Source: Metabacillus dongyingensis | Lineage (GTDB): Bacteria; Bacillota; Bacilli; Bacillales; Bacillaceae | Direction of reading: 5' to 3' | Assembly: GCF_019933155.2 (NCBI RefSeq) | Contig: NZ_CP082944.1 | Span: 3,102,001-3,166,000, forward strand | Length of the DNA stretch: 64,000 nt | Shown here: positions 54,010 to 62,954 of the stretch, in pieces | Position numbering within the stretch: position 1 is the first letter of the stretch | Layout of the letters: every line of letters starts with the position of its first letter | The notes under the pieces: model-generated | Database searches by the model: none | Told to the model about the DNA's origin: nothing | The model's input: the letters and a program-made list of their open reading frames with translations, nothing else | Translations under genes and position numbers: made by a program

Positions 54010-55023
54010 TTAAAAGATCTGACGTCCTATTTGCCCTAAAGCATACAGAATTCCGTGCTGCAGAGTTTGAAAACAATCAAATTTAGAGAAATCAATTTCC
54101 GATTGAGTGATTTGCATACTTAGTTCAGGAGAAATTCCCACAAGAACTGTTTTCGTGCCTGTAAGATTTGCTGCCGATCCAATTCTTGAAATAAAACTTG
54201 TTGTCTGCTCGCTAAGATCGTTATCTAAACCTGTCAAATCAAGGACAAGGTAAATTGCTTGATGTGATGGAAGATTCGATAACGTTTTTTCACAAAGTTC
54301 TTCAGATCTTTCCTCATCATATTTTCCAATTAAAGGAACAACCACAATTCCTTCAAGTACGGGAATGATTGGAGAAGAAAGTTGTTTAACAAGTGCTTTC
54401 AATTCTCTTGTTTTATCTTCAACTAAAGCTTCTAACTGTATAATTTGTTCGGTTTCCTTTTTTCTGGCTAATTGGTGAATGTTATTTGTTATAGTAATGT
54501 CTGATGGAAAGTATTCAATCACACTTTGTGTGTGTCCTTCGAGTTGATGCTGAACGACTTTGTACCATATATTTACACCAAAAAGTCCAGTAAAAATCCC
54601 TGCATAATGTGCAGGAAGAAAATTGCCTCCCTTGGTCTTTCTTTGCGCTATATTAATCTTATGTTCCCAGCTGTCTTTCAGCTCAACTGTCAGTTTTTTT
54701 AAGTCTAAATGAATATGATTTATTTCAGCGCGGCCCCAGCCAGCTGAAGCATATGTATTTGTAATTAACTCTGTCGCTTCTATAATACTGACATTTTTCA
54801 ATTTCGCAAAGTACTCTCCAACCACTAGCCCCTGTCTGAATCCTGTAGTCTCAAAAACTAAATTAGATGCTTCCTCACCAGAAATTTCTTCAATAGTATC
54901 AAAGAACGTTTTCATTGCACTTGAAATCCAGAAAAGAACGGCATCTTGTTCCTCAAATAAAAATTGACCTTTTTCCAAGTCCCATTTAAAATCAAGACCG
55001 CCTATATTAATAGAAGAGTTCAT
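54010..55023 (-). CDS. Sensor protein: V4R-like domain plus STAS domain (RsbR-type)
   Basis: 337 residues. The N-terminal half (to about 185) looks like a V4R/haem-NO-binding-like small-molecule domain (VFETTGFRQGLVVGEYFAK, ITNTYASAGWGRAEI, AGIFTGLFG). A coiled coil runs at about 190-220, then a C-terminal STAS domain (about 225-335, SSPIIPVLEGIVVVPLIGKYDEER) as in RsbR stressosome proteins. It may feed a chemical signal into the SigB stressosome. A Ser/Thr phosphosite expected in RsbR-type STAS domains could not be pinned down. Single gene, alone. Confidence 0.72.
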   Translation of the reverse strand: MNSSINIGGLDFKWDLEKGQFLFEEQDAVLFWISSAMKTFFDTIEEISGEEASNLVFETTGFRQGLVVGEYFAKLKNVSIIEATELITNTYASAGWGRAEINHIHLDLKKLTVELKDSWEHKINIAQRKTKGGNFLPAHYAGIFTGLFGVNIWYKVVQHQLEGHTQSVIEYFPSDITITNNIHQLARKKETEQIIQLEALVEDKTRELKALVKQLSSPIIPVLEGIVVVPLIGKYDEERSEELCEKTLSNLPSHQAIYLVLDLTGLDNDLSEQTTSFISRIGSAANLTGTKTVLVGISPELSMQITQSEIDFSKFDCFQTLQHGILYALGQIGRQIF

Positions 55024-55231
55024 TATTTTCTCCTTTTCGAATAAGTACCATGTATTTATATGTAAACTATATATATAATAGCATACTACTGTTGAACAGG
55101 AGCAGAGTGTCGGTTACTTCTTTAAATAGTGAATGATCATAATCTTAGTCCAATATTTCTAAATTTAATAAAAGTAATAATCGCAGAAGACACCTGAGTA
55201 TAATGAGACCTCTCTAATAGTTCAGCAATAA

Positions 55232-55651
55232 TCATTTTCTTTTGAGTATATAAGGAATTACATTGCTCAATTCCAGCTGTCCACCTGAAAGATGAAGATA
55301 TTGTGCGGCCATCTCAGCATCCATCCATGTGATTTCTTCAATTTCTGCCGGCAATAAGATTTCTTGTTTTCCACCGATTATTCGGCCAATAAAAGTAAAG
55401 AAAATGACATGATGCCCTCTTTCTTCAAAAAATGCTTCGCTTACACTAATGATGCCATTAACGGAAACTTCTAACCCCGTTTCTTCTTTAACTTCTCGAA
55501 TTGCAGCTTGCTCAAGGGTTTCACCATTCTCAACTGCGCCACCAGGTAATGTATAGTAGGAGGAAGGACGTTTTCCTTTATTTTTCACCATTAATATCTT
55601 GTTATTTTTATCATCGTATAAAAATACATAAGCTACATCTACTCTTTTCAT
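55232..55651 (-). CDS. NUDIX hydrolase
   Basis: 139 residues with a perfect Nudix box: GGAVENGETLEQAAIREVKE followed by ETGLEV (about 38-63). It hydrolyses a nucleoside diphosphate linked to another moiety; MutT-like or sugar-nucleotide substrate not determinable. ATG preceded by GGGGGAG. Single gene. Confidence 0.88.
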   Translation of the reverse strand: MKRVDVAYVFLYDDKNNKILMVKNKGKRPSSYYTLPGGAVENGETLEQAAIREVKEETGLEVSVNGIISVSEAFFEERGHHVIFFTFIGRIIGGKQEILLPAEIEEITWMDAEMAAQYLHLSGGQLELSNVIPYILKRK

Positions 55652-55862
55652 TTGATGTCTCCCCCTTTAAACTAGTTTATTTCATAAAACAAATATAGTA
55701 AGTATTACAATATTTTAACATAGGAATTCTAATGTTCAGAACAATTTAAAAGCGAATACTATGCATTTTTATACGATTCATGGTAAACTTATCATTATTT
55801 TAATTTTCAAAAAACAAATGTTAAAAAGATGGAATCCATTCCAGTAAAAAGAGGTGCATAGA

Positions 55863-58628
55863 ATGACGGTAAAAACAGAAATCATACAAGATCGTGATCA
55901 TAACGCGGCACTGCGCCGTGATGTAAAGTTCCTTGGTAACATGCTGGGTGATGTACTCGTTCACCAGGGCGGACAGCCGCTGTTAGATAAGGTCGAAAAA
56001 ATCCGGGAGATGACAAAATCGCTTCGCAGCCATGCGGATGATTCTATATATTCCGATTTAAAAAGGGAAATAAGAACGCTTGAACCTCCGCTTAGAAAGC
56101 AGGTTATCAGAGCCTTTGCAGTCTACTTTCATTTAGTCAATATCGCAGAACAGAACCACCGAATCAGACGAAAACGCGATTATCAATTTCAGGAAGAGTC
56201 TGTGAAACAGCCAGGTTCATTGGAAAATGCCGTTGCTTCTTTAAAAGAAAATGGTATTGCTGCTGACGTTATTCAGAATCTGCTCAAGACCCTTTCGCTG
56301 GAGCTGATTATCACAGCGCATCCAACAGAGGCGACAAGACGAAGTGTCCTAGAAATTCATAAACGGATAGCCGTGCTGCTTAATAGTCTGGATCAGCCGA
56401 TTCATACAAAGCGTGAACGTGCAGAGCTTGAGGATCGACTATTTAATGAGGTCGTGATTTTGTGGCAGACGGATGAACTGCGAGACCGTAAGCCTACAGT
56501 AATGGATGAAGTCGCAAATGGGCTTTATTATTTTGATGAAACATTATTTGAAGTGCTGCCTCAAATTCATCAGGAATTGGAGGATTGTCTGAAGACTCAC
56601 TATCAGGATAGTGAGTGGCAGGTACCTAACTTTCTCCGCTTCGGATCGTGGATTGGCGGAGACCGAGACGGAAATCCAAATGTAACGGCGGATATCACAT
56701 GGAAAACGCTGAATAAACACAGAACCCTTGCTGTCCGGAAATACAAAGAATCGCTGAAGCAATTGAGAAAGCGACTTAGCCAATCGACAAAACGTGTGAC
56801 TGTCAGTGATGAGCTGCTTACTTCAGTGCACACTGAAGTTTCACTGTTAAGCAAAAAAGAAAGATGGCAAGTTGAGCATGAAGTGTATCGCTGCAAATTA
56901 ACGATTATGTTAAAAAAATTAGATCCGCAGAGTGATTACGGCTATAGAACTTCTAATCAATTTTTGGATGATCTGAAGCTGATTCAGAAAAGTGTCAAGC
57001 TTCATCATCCTAAAGGGTATGACCTGAAAAGTCTGCAGAAGCTGATCCGTCAGGTCGAACTGTTTGGCTTTCATCTTGCAACCCTTGATATCCGCAATCA
57101 CAGCGGCGAGCATGAGGCTGCAATTAAAGAAATTTTCCATTCCGTAAAGCTTGCTGAGGATTATTCGAGCCTGTCAGAGGAAGAAAAAATGAAGCTTCTC
57201 GGAGATGTTCTTCAGGATCCAAGACCTCTTGTTTCCTTTAAAGAGGATTACTCAAAAGAAACTCAGGATGTTTTGGAAGTTTTCCAAATGATCCGCAGCG
57301 CACATAAGGAATTTGGCGAGAGATCAATTGAAGTGTACTTAGTGAGCATGACGCAATCAGCGAGTGATTTGCTTGAAGTGCTGGTTCTTGCCAAGGAAGC
57401 AGGCCTTTATCGTCTTCACCCTGATGGACGGATTGAAAGCAAGCTGAATGTTGCTCCCCTGCTTGAGACAATTGATGATTTGATTGCAGGTCCTAAAATT
57501 ATGGAGAAGCTTTTCCAATTGGATTTTTACCGCAAGCATCTGCACGAGCAAAACAACCTGCAGGAAATCATGCTTGGCTACTCGGATGGAAGTAAGGATG
57601 GCGGGACGCTTACAGCCAACTGGAAGCTCTACAAAGCTCAGCAGGAAATTCATGATATGGCAAAGCAGTACAGCATTCGTCTGAAGTTTTTCCATGGACG
57701 CGGCGGTTCGCTTGGACGCGGCGGCGGTCCTCTTAACCGCAGTCTTCTTTCTCAGCCGGCTGAGACCCTTGGTGACGGAGTCAAAATTACCGAGCAGGGC
57801 GAGGTTCTCTCCTCCCGCTATGGTTTATATGACATAGCTTACCGCAGCCTTGAGCAGGCAGCTTCAACACTCCTTACAGCTGCAGCACACGTTTCAAGCG
57901 AAGCGGAACAGTCAGATATCCGCACAAACGACTGGGAAGAAGCCATGGATCAAATCTCTTCTGTGTCTCTGAGTAAATATCAGGAGCTTGTATTTAAAGA
58001 TCCAGACTTCTTAACTTATTTTAAACAAGCGACTCCGCTGCCTGAACTCGGGGCGCTCAATATCGGTTCCCGCCCGATGAGCCGTAAAGGAAGTGAGCGG
58101 TTTGAAGATTTGCGGGCAATTCCGTGGGTGTTCGCATGGACACAGAGCCGTCAGCTCCTCCCTGCTTGGTATGCAGCCGGAACTGGATTACATGGAGGGA
58201 TAAAGGATGCAGCAAACCTTGACCGCCTTCAGCAAATGTACAAAAGCTGGCCGTTCTTCCGTTCAACGATCGACAATCTGCAAATGGCTTTATTAAAAGC
58301 CGATTTGATGGCAGCAAAAGAATATCTCGGCATGGTCGACAATCAGCAGGCAGCTGAACGGATCTTTAACGATATCAAAGCAGAATACAACCGAACTAAA
58401 GAAATCCTGCTCCAGATTACAGAGCAGTCAGAGTTAATGGATCACATTCCAAACATCCAGGAATCTGTAAGACTCCGAAATCCTTATGTAGACCCATTAA
58501 GCTTTTTCCAGGTTGAAGTGATTTCGAAATTGCGTGAAGCAGGAGATGATCGCCCTCATGAAGAGCTGTTAAGCGAAGTGCTTCTGACAATAAACGGAAT
58601 CGCTGCAGGACTCCGGAATACAGGCTGA
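55863..58628 (+). CDS. ppc: Phosphoenolpyruvate carboxylase
   Basis: 921 residues from ATG 55863, eight bases after GAGG; the GTG at 55854 is too close. Catalytic His in ELIITAHPTEATRR, GSWIGGDRDGNPNVT, LMLGYSDGSKDGG-like motif (EIMLGYSDGSKDGG), the phosphate-binding FFHGRGGSLGRGGG loop and the C-terminal RNTG end typical of Ppc. It carboxylates PEP to oxaloacetate, replenishing the TCA cycle. B. subtilis lacks ppc, which separates this organism from that species. Single gene. Confidence 0.95.
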   Translation: MTVKTEIIQDRDHNAALRRDVKFLGNMLGDVLVHQGGQPLLDKVEKIREMTKSLRSHADDSIYSDLKREIRTLEPPLRKQVIRAFAVYFHLVNIAEQNHRIRRKRDYQFQEESVKQPGSLENAVASLKENGIAADVIQNLLKTLSLELIITAHPTEATRRSVLEIHKRIAVLLNSLDQPIHTKRERAELEDRLFNEVVILWQTDELRDRKPTVMDEVANGLYYFDETLFEVLPQIHQELEDCLKTHYQDSEWQVPNFLRFGSWIGGDRDGNPNVTADITWKTLNKHRTLAVRKYKESLKQLRKRLSQSTKRVTVSDELLTSVHTEVSLLSKKERWQVEHEVYRCKLTIMLKKLDPQSDYGYRTSNQFLDDLKLIQKSVKLHHPKGYDLKSLQKLIRQVELFGFHLATLDIRNHSGEHEAAIKEIFHSVKLAEDYSSLSEEEKMKLLGDVLQDPRPLVSFKEDYSKETQDVLEVFQMIRSAHKEFGERSIEVYLVSMTQSASDLLEVLVLAKEAGLYRLHPDGRIESKLNVAPLLETIDDLIAGPKIMEKLFQLDFYRKHLHEQNNLQEIMLGYSDGSKDGGTLTANWKLYKAQQEIHDMAKQYSIRLKFFHGRGGSLGRGGGPLNRSLLSQPAETLGDGVKITEQGEVLSSRYGLYDIAYRSLEQAASTLLTAAAHVSSEAEQSDIRTNDWEEAMDQISSVSLSKYQELVFKDPDFLTYFKQATPLPELGALNIGSRPMSRKGSERFEDLRAIPWVFAWTQSRQLLPAWYAAGTGLHGGIKDAANLDRLQQMYKSWPFFRSTIDNLQMALLKADLMAAKEYLGMVDNQQAAERIFNDIKAEYNRTKEILLQITEQSELMDHIPNIQESVRLRNPYVDPLSFFQVEVISKLREAGDDRPHEELLSEVLLTINGIAAGLRNTG

Positions 58629-58989
58629 TTTAAGAAAAATCACAAGAGCCTTGTTCTGACCGAGGAGCTAGAAATCAATACACTAGATTGGATACTCCCT
58701 CATGGCAGGATCACTAAAAAAATCGGACATGTTATGTGTCCGATTTTTTTCTGCGTTTTTTATAAAGAAAATAATGTTGATTACTAATCCGGCCCGCCAG
58801 TCAAGCCATTTCAGAAAAGATCATTTAATGTACCATTCATCTGCTATTCAGCTGAACTTTAAATATTTTCAATTAAAGGATTTCCAAAAAAATGAGAACA
58901 ATCCGTGAAAACAGTTGCTTTTCTCCCACTGAACTGTCAAGCTTAGATAGGTAAAAAAACTTAACAGGAAAGATCATACAGGTGACGAA
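58629..58989. other. Intergenic region with the ppc terminator
   Basis: Terminator at 58719-58750 (AATCGGACAT/ATGTGTCCGATT plus seven T). Further right there is only the AT-rich leader of the SET-domain gene. Confidence 0.7.
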
Positions 58990-59388
58990 ATGATTGAAAT
59001 CAAAACATCTTCCCTCAGCGACGGGGAATTTAATAGAGGCGTGTTCGCTACACGCGACATCGCAAAAGGAGAAATTATCCACGAGGCTCCGGTCATTCCT
59101 TATCCAAACGCCGAGCATGAGCATATCGAAAAAACAACACTTGCTGATTACGCATTTGAATATGGCCAGAACCACACAGCCATCCTATTAGGCTACGGCA
59201 TGCTGTTCAACCATTCCTATACACCAAATGCCACTTATGAAATCAGCTTCGAAAACCATACATTTATCTTCAGCGCATACAAAGACATAAAAGCTGGAGA
59301 AGAAATTCTCATCAACTACAACGGCGACGAAGAAGATCAGGAACTGCTTTGGTTTGACCGGGAAGATGAAAAAGATGACAGCAAATAA
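58990..59388 (+). CDS. SET-domain protein (possible protein lysine methyltransferase)
   Basis: 132 residues, essentially a lone SET domain: RGVFATRDIAKGEIIHEAPV at the start, then LFNHSYTPNATYEI (SAM and active-site NHS.PN motif), and IKAGEEILINYNGDEE near the end (GEE..NY motif). The acidic tail (EDEKDDSK) is unusual. Stand-alone SET proteins of bacilli have no defined target. ATG has a weak GGTGA ribosome site. Single gene, followed by its own terminator. Confidence 0.82.
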   Translation: MIEIKTSSLSDGEFNRGVFATRDIAKGEIIHEAPVIPYPNAEHEHIEKTTLADYAFEYGQNHTAILLGYGMLFNHSYTPNATYEISFENHTFIFSAYKDIKAGEEILINYNGDEEDQELLWFDREDEKDDSK

Positions 59389-59391
59389 GGG

Positions 59392-59422
59392 AAAACTGAC
59401 TCGGGTTGAGTCAGTTTTTTTT
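59392..59422 (+). terminator. Terminator of the SET-domain gene
   Basis: AAAACTGACTC and GAGTCAGTTTT arms, then a long T tract. Confidence 0.88.
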
Positions 59423-59538
59423 GACTCCTAAAGTTGGATTTAATCCTAAAAGAGAGAGCATTTTATTGATGATTGTAGAGTTCATAAATTACATAGGGTG
59501 GCACTTGAAGCCGCGAAGCAGATTAAATTTATGGTGCT

Positions 59539-60490
59539 TATGATTCCTCTTTTTTGGCTCAATCCTGGATTTGGGTACTCATTGGGTGTGTATGATTCCT
59601 CTTTTCTGGCTCAATCCCGAATTTGGGTACTCATTGGGTGTGTATGATTCCTCTTTTCTAGCTCACACACTGGATTTGAGTACTCATTGCTTGTGTATGA
59701 TTCCTCTTTTCTGGCTCTCCACTGGATTTGGGTACTCATTGCTTGTGTATGATCCCTCTTTTCTGGCTTAACTATGAATTTGAGTACTCATTGGGTGTGT
59801 ATGATTCCTCTTTTCTGGCTTAATCCCTGGATTTGGGTACTCATTGAGTGCGTTTGATTCCTCTTTTTTGGCTCAACCCTGGATTTGGGTACTCATTGAG
59901 TGCGTTTGATTCCCCTTTTCTAGCTCAACACTGGATTTGGGTACTCATTGGGTGTGTATGATTCCTCTTTTCTGGCTCAATCCCTGGATTTGGGTACTCA
60001 TTGGGTGTGTATGATTCCTCTTTTCTGGCTTAATCCCGAATTTGGGTACTCATTGGGTGTGTATGATTCCTCTTTTCTGGCTTAATCCCGAATTTGTGTA
60101 CTCATTGCTTGTGTATGATTCCTCTTTTCTGGCTTAATCCCGAATTTGAGTACTCATTGCTTGTGTATGATTCCTCTTTTCTGGCTTAACCCCGAATCTG
60201 TGTACTCATTTCGTGCGTATGATTCCTCTTTTCTGGCTTAATCCCGAATTTGGGTACTCATTGGGCGTGTATGATTCCTCTTTTCTGGCTTAATCCCGAA
60301 TTTGGGTACTCATTGCTTGCGTATGATTCCTCTTTTTTTGGCTCAACCCTGGATTTGGGTACTCATTGCTTGCGTATGATTCCTCTTTTCTGGCTAAACG
60401 TTGAATTTGGGTACGCATTGAGTGCGTATGATTCCCCTTTTATAAGCTCATTTCTGAATTTGAGTACTTATTGAGTACATATTATTTCCT
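59539..60490. repeat. Tandem repeat array 1, about 18 units of 52-53 bp
   Basis: Units start at 59539, 59591, 59643, 59696, 59748, 59800, 59853, 59905, 59957, 60010, 60062, 60114, 60166, 60218, 60270, 60322, 60375, 60427 and a fading one at 60480. Each has a conserved TATGATTCCTCTTTT box, a variable 14-16-nt segment, a conserved TTTGGGTACTCATT box and a variable 7-nt segment (GGGTGTG, GCTTGTG, GAGTGCG and others). The mean period is 52.3 bp. Stop-free plus-strand frames here (59571-59771, 60250-60474) are by-products of the repeat. Confidence 0.95.
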
Positions 60491-60565
60491 TTTTCTTCCT
60501 CAATTCTAAATAAAAAATCATAGAACCCTGCGAATCTTAAAAAAGATTATCCAAAAGTAAGGTAT

Positions 60566-61480
60566 TCAAAGAATATCAATATAATTAGCAGATTTCCCAT
60601 GCCCTTCTTTTTTAAAGTTCTTAGAAAGAATTTTCCAAATGAATTTTTTATTTTTTATGATGCTGCACCAATCATGTATTTGGTTTGTAGTAATTTTGCA
60701 TTTTGGAAAAAGCATTCTAAATTCTTCCGCGCTCCGTAAGACAGCGCTTTGGTGCCTCTCTATCCCCTTGCATCTATCGCATATTAGTGCCATTTTGTTT
60801 AAGGACCTATAGAATGTATAGCACACCGGGCAGAGAATTCCTTTTTCAAGTTGATCGTAGCAATAGTTAGGTAGGCGGGAGTATGGAGACTCAGTTAGAT
60901 GAAGAGATAACAATTTCTGACCTAAGGCAGTATGAACTCCTTTTAGTTTGTTCGATGTTATCTTTATTTTTTCAGAAAAACGGTTTAGCTGTGCAGGTAA
61001 TATGATTGGAAGATTTAGAGGTGTTTGATAGAGTTGAAATTCGGGGTTGATAAAAATAAGATAAGCTTCAACCTGAAATGTAAATTTAAGCTCCTGGAGT
61101 AATCGCCGTAATAAGGATTCATTTCTTTTTAATTGATGCATGGGATTTTTAATTTCTAATTTTGATGATGAATACCATTTATCCTCTTCGATGAAAAAAT
61201 CACCCTCATAATTTTTAACTTCAAAAAGATAAATTATGTTTGATGAAACATATAAAGAATCTATTTGGAATAAGGAATGGTTCGTTTCAAATAATAAATC
61301 ATTTAAAATTAATCCCTCACCTGCAAATTCCTTCATCCATTCGTCAAACTTCTGCTCCCCTTCATATCCTTTTTTGAGATTGGCATAATGATTTTTATCC
61401 TTTGCAGGCAAATCTATGCGGGCATTTAAATACCTCAAGATTCTTAATTCTAATGATTCACAGCGAGGTTTCATGATCAA
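60566..61480 (-). CDS. NERD (nuclease-related) domain protein with zinc-binding segment
   Basis: 304 residues. TTG start at 61480, nine bases after AAAGGAGA. NERD domain (about 35-150): GYEGEQKFDEWM, LFQIDSLYVSSNIIYLFEVKNYEGDF (Asp and Glu-x-Lys as in the restriction-endonuclease fold). A Cys pair motif in GILCPVCYTFYRSLNKMAL with ICDRCKG looks like a zinc ribbon (four Cys, about 210-235). Nuclease activity is inferred only from the fold. The gene lies exactly between two arrays of one repeat family. Confidence 0.85.
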   Translation of the reverse strand: MIMKPRCESLELRILRYLNARIDLPAKDKNHYANLKKGYEGEQKFDEWMKEFAGEGLILNDLLFETNHSLFQIDSLYVSSNIIYLFEVKNYEGDFFIEEDKWYSSSKLEIKNPMHQLKRNESLLRRLLQELKFTFQVEAYLIFINPEFQLYQTPLNLPIILPAQLNRFSEKIKITSNKLKGVHTALGQKLLSLHLTESPYSRLPNYCYDQLEKGILCPVCYTFYRSLNKMALICDRCKGIERHQSAVLRSAEEFRMLFPKCKITTNQIHDWCSIIKNKKFIWKILSKNFKKEGHGKSANYIDIL

Positions 61481-61629
61481 AGAATATTTCTCCTTTCATC
61501 TTTTCTTAATGATAAAGTGTATTAAGAATAACGGCAAATCTTAAAAATTCAATTTTAAGTTGCTCTCTCCATGTTTCTGGCGCGTTCTTTACCCAGAAAC
61601 AGGCTAATTATTTGACTTGGGCACTCATT

Positions 61630-62150
61630 TAGACTGTTTGATTCCTCAAATCAACCTAAACCCTAAACTTGGATACTCATAGCCCCCCTATGCTTCCCCA
61701 AATTCTACTAAACCTCTGACTTCGATACTCATAGCCCCCCTATGCTTCCCCAAATTCTACTAAACCTCTGACTTCGATACTCATAGACCCCCTATGCTTC
61801 CCCAAATTCTACTGAGCCCCTGACTTTGATACTCAAAGAGCCCTATGCTTCCCAAAATTCTTCTAAATCCCAAACTTCGATACTCAAAGACCCCCTATGC
61901 TTCCCCAAATTCTACTGAGCCCCTGACTTGGATACTCATAGCCCCCTATGCTTCCCCAAATTCTTCTAAATCCCAAACTTCGATACTCAAAGACCCTCTA
62001 TGCTTCCCCAAATTCTACTGAGCCCCTGACTTCGATACTCATAGACCCCCTATGCTTCCCCAAATTCTTCTAAACCCCTGACTTGGATACTCAAAGAGCC
62101 CCTATGCTTCCCAAAATTCTACTAAATCCCAGGCTTGGATACTCATAGAC
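61630..62150. repeat. Tandem repeat array 2, about 10 units of 51-52 bp
   Basis: Units anchored on TATGCTTCC at 61689, 61741, 61793, 61844, 61896, 61947, 61999, 62051 and 62103, preceded by a hybrid unit (TTTGATTCCTC at about 61637, GGGCACTCATT at 61619). Second box is GATACTCAT. Boxes have the same order and spacing as array 1 (TATGnTTCC, then TACTCAT about 30 bases later), so the two arrays share an ancestor and orientation. The hybrid first unit is intermediate in sequence. Confidence 0.93.
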
Positions 62151-62153
62151 CCC

Positions 62154-62355
62154 CTTGCCATCAATGTTGATCAGCCGGAACAAATTGACACGGCAATTGA
62201 ACAAGTCAGAAGCAGCTGCGGAAAAATATCAAGAGTGCCAAGCGACGCCTTTTGGGGAGGAAGAACAGCTTTCTCCGATCCTGAAAATAATTTATGGGAT
62301 TGAATGGAATCCTGATTCGACCTTTGATGAGAGTGGTGCCATGCTTAGTTTATAA
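62154..62355 (+). pseudogene. C-terminal fragment of a VOC/glyoxalase-family gene
   Basis: Directly at the array edge the plus strand reads LAINVDQPEQIDTAIEQV, SDAFWGGRTAFSDPENNLW, then after a frameshift near 62300 IEWNPDSTFDESGAMLSL and stop. This is the C-terminal half of a typical VOC protein. Its 5' half is missing: the repeat array ends where the gene begins. A terminator follows. Confidence 0.8.
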
Positions 62356-62361
62356 TGAGAA

Positions 62362-62400
62362 AAGAGCTTGGGTCAGTGTGGACCCAAGCTCTTAATTTTA
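62362..62400. terminator. Bidirectional terminator between the VOC remnant and hxlB
   Basis: Perfect 13-bp arms AAGAGCTTGGGTC/GACCCAAGCTCTT with short T/A-rich flanks on both sides. Confidence 0.75.
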
Positions 62401-62405
62401 GCTTC

Positions 62406-62954
62406 CTACTCCATATTGCTATGTTTCTGAAACGCCTGTTCATTGCTGATTTTTTTCATTTCTGCATATTGCAGGCAGATGCTGTCAAAAAGAATATGAA
62501 CACATTGATCGAATAAGGACCCTAATGGCTGAATCGTCGGCTGTTCGCCTTCTTTTCGATATTTTGTTGCTGCCGGTACATGAAGAATATAGTTGGCAAG
62601 TACTGCTAGCTGCGCTTCTTTATCAGCAGTTACAGCAACAATCATACAGCCGATTGATTTTGCTTTTTCCGCCGTCCAGACCACATTTTTTGTTGTGCCG
62701 GACCCTGATACAGCTACTAAAATATCATTCTCAGATATACTCGGTGTGATTGTTTCGCCTACAACATAGACTTCTGCTCCCAAATGCATCAGACGCATTG
62801 CGAAGGATTTGGCCATCAGTCCTGAACGGCCTTCACCGATGACGAAAATACGCTGATCTTTTAAAAGCTCGCTGACAATCGGTTCAATTTGCTGTGAGCT
62901 GCTTCTTTTTATGACTGTTTCTATTTCAGATAGAATGGTTTCAAGCTGATCCAT
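62406..62954 (-). CDS. hxlB: 6-phospho-3-hexuloisomerase
   Basis: 182 residues from ATG 62954, overlapping the hxlA end by 14 bases; the frame opens at 62978. SIS domain with VIGEGRSGLMAKSFAMRLMH, VAVSGSGTTKNVV and IQPLGSLFDQC, all typical of HxlB/PHI. It converts hexulose-6-phosphate to fructose-6-phosphate, second step of formaldehyde fixation by the ribulose monophosphate pathway. Confidence 0.9.
   Translation of the reverse strand: MDQLETILSEIETVIKRSSSQQIEPIVSELLKDQRIFVIGEGRSGLMAKSFAMRLMHLGAEVYVVGETITPSISENDILVAVSGSGTTKNVVWTAEKAKSIGCMIVAVTADKEAQLAVLANYILHVPAATKYRKEGEQPTIQPLGSLFDQCVHILFDSICLQYAEMKKISNEQAFQKHSNME

Noticed and set aside
58873..59175. 100-codon minus-strand ORF opposite the SET gene
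   Set aside because: Shadow of the SET frame; no ribosome site and no recognisable motif.
59571..60474. Stop-free frames encoding repeats such as YDSSFLA within array 1
   Set aside because: They follow from the 52-53-bp repeat, change frame between units, lack ribosome sites and stop at random; not coding.
59539..62150. CRISPR array
   Set aside because: No identical short repeats with unique spacers; the whole unit is conserved with a few alternating variants, and no cas gene is present.
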